DNA of 64,000 bases from the NCBI GenBank assembly GCA_947396885.1, contig OX377204.1, positions 24,373,706 through 24,437,705 on the forward strand. Reading direction: 5' to 3'. Below are positions 62,890 to 64,000 of this stretch, one piece after another. Under the pieces are notes generated by a model. It worked only from the letters and a program-made list of their open reading frames with translations, searched no databases and was not told the origin of the DNA. The position numbers and the translations under genes are program-made. Source of the stretch: Heligmosomoides polygyrus polygyrus (taxonomy: Eukaryota; Nematoda; Chromadorea; Rhabditida; Heligmosomidae). Numbering within the stretch: position 1 is the first letter of the stretch; each line of letters begins with the position of its first letter.

Positions 62890-64000
62890 TGCGTACTCCA
62901 GTCAAACACAGCAGCACTAAAGGGCCTTATTCCCCTGACCCCGAAAGAGTCCCCATTTCTGCAGCAATGTGAAGGACGATTACGGAGAGGCTGCTATAAT
63001 CTCAGGGCCTGGCTGCACAAATTGAGATGGACTACTACAACGCCCGCTCGCTTCAGAAGCATCAGTCGAGGACCTCATGATGCAAGCCAGGAAGACCAAG
63101 TACGACGTAATCGGACTGACCGGGACGAGAAGACACCACCCCTACACGCCGCCTACGACTCCGGAGAAGAACTGTTCCTCGGAACATGCGACAGCAGGGG
63201 AGTAGGCGGCGTTTGTGTCCTCGTCAACACGCACTTGGCCATGAACATCGGTTCGTACGAGTCTCTGACAAGCCGAATCGGACGTCTGCGACTGAAGCGA
63301 TGTGGCTCCGTGCCAGCTTTGACTGTGTTCGTAGCGTGTGCCCCAACATCCGACTACGACGACGAAAAGGTCGAAGCCTTCTACGTGGAGCTGGAGAAGT
63401 TCTGTAAGGAAGATCACACTTTCCACAAGGTGATTGTTGGCAACTTTAACGCCAAGATCGGACCACGAAGGTCGCCGGAAGAACTTCACATCGAAACCCA
63501 CGGTTTGGAGTGGAACGTGCAATGGGAAAGGCTGTCTGAGTTTATCATGTCGACCAAGACCATCCATGGAAACTCACAGTTCCAGAAGCCTCCCTCTCTA
63601 CGATGGCCCTGGGAATCCCCCGGTGGCCAGTTCCACAACGAGATCGACCACATCATCTTCAATCGCAAGTATGGCCTATCCGACGTTTCCGTTGTCCCCA
63701 AGGAATTCGCCAACTTTAAGACCTAGATTACCGCTCTCCGACGTCCTGACGGAACCGTCACCTCTTCCAGAAGGACCACGGAGAAGATCATCCACGACTT
63801 CTACTCCGATCTCTTTGATAGCCACGTCCACCTACCCCCATGCCATCTTCTACACGATGGAAGCGTCGCCCCCTCTGTTCTCCCTTCCGAGATCCGACAC
63901 GCCGTCTCGTCGGTGAAGAAACGTACAGCACCCGGTCTCGAGAGGATCAAACACGAACACCTGAAGAACCTCCCGCCCGCCAGCGCTCATCAACACCCTG
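62890..64000 (+). pseudogene. RTE-type retrotransposon, 5' part (subfamily a), runs off window
   Basis: The endonuclease is spread over frames: TTYNARSL-like start (about 63030), ASVEDLMMQARKTKYDVIGL followed by TGTRR where the catalytic Glu (TETRR) is Gly, GTCDSRGVGGVCVLVNTHLA, ACAPTSDYDDEKVEAFYVEL, VIVGNFNAKIG (Asp to Asn), RWPWESPGG, HNEIDHIIFNRKYGLSDVSV. The TAG at 63724 lies beside a junction that skips the SDH motif and linker and joins to TALRRPDGTVTSSRR, FYSDLFDSHVHLP, EIRHAVSSVKKRTAPG and HLKNLPP. It is therefore an inactive, internally deleted copy. Confidence 0.85.

Overview
The window is nuclear DNA of a nematode, most likely a clade V (strongylid, hookworm-like) parasite. This is inferred from an intron-rich bZIP gene with nematode-style splice acceptors (TTTCAG/TTNCAG), one GC-AG intron, and a dense load of RTE and CR1-like retrotransposons, mariner copies, Penelope-like elements and tRNA-derived SINEs. 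There is no bacterial or viral gene organisation, no rRNA and no CRISPR array. I recognise only one host gene. Everything else with coding signal is a transposon, mostly decayed.

Layout. 0.2-1.7 kb: a SINE and a Penelope-like element (GIY-YIG part only) with hammerhead-like motifs. 2.5-8 kb: a stack of SINE, MITE, RTE, foldback, CR1-like and mariner sequences, several nested. 10-12.4 kb: foldback arms made of a 21-bp repeat, split by a 550-bp Penelope-derived palindrome with its own target duplication. 12.4-20 kb: SINEs, GC-rich MITEs and a dispersed repeat. 20.3-22 kb: a Helitron-like non-autonomous element on the minus strand carrying a 42-bp minisatellite. 22.1-28.4 kb: the host gene, an ATF4-type bZIP transcription factor with nine recognisable exons and candidate upstream ORFs. 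Its introns hold tRNA-derived SINEs and a 1.1-kb foldback element. 29.6-31.9 kb: a MITE, then a CR1-like relic split by an RTE insertion with a 12-bp target duplication. 35.7-36.9 kb: a second Helitron-like element with 41-bp and 108-bp satellites. 37-49.6 kb: a CR1-like relic, a mariner-type foldback split by an RTE insertion, a nearly full-length minus-strand RTE, and a decayed mariner. 50.5-59.7 kb: SINEs, an intact mariner-type foldback, an inverted-repeat composite split by a CR1-like relic, and two more foldbacks. 62.9-64 kb: a third RTE of the first subfamily, running off the window.

Common thread. Long inverted repeats are unusually frequent: at least five unrelated foldback families occupy the window, one inside an intron of the ATF4-type gene. 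Target-site duplications and broken reading frames give a relative order for many insertions. The most unusual signals are the paired, oppositely oriented hammerhead-like cores in the Penelope-derived palindromes and the two Helitron-like elements that share both ends but carry different minisatellites. All identifications come from reading the sequence; no database search was run.
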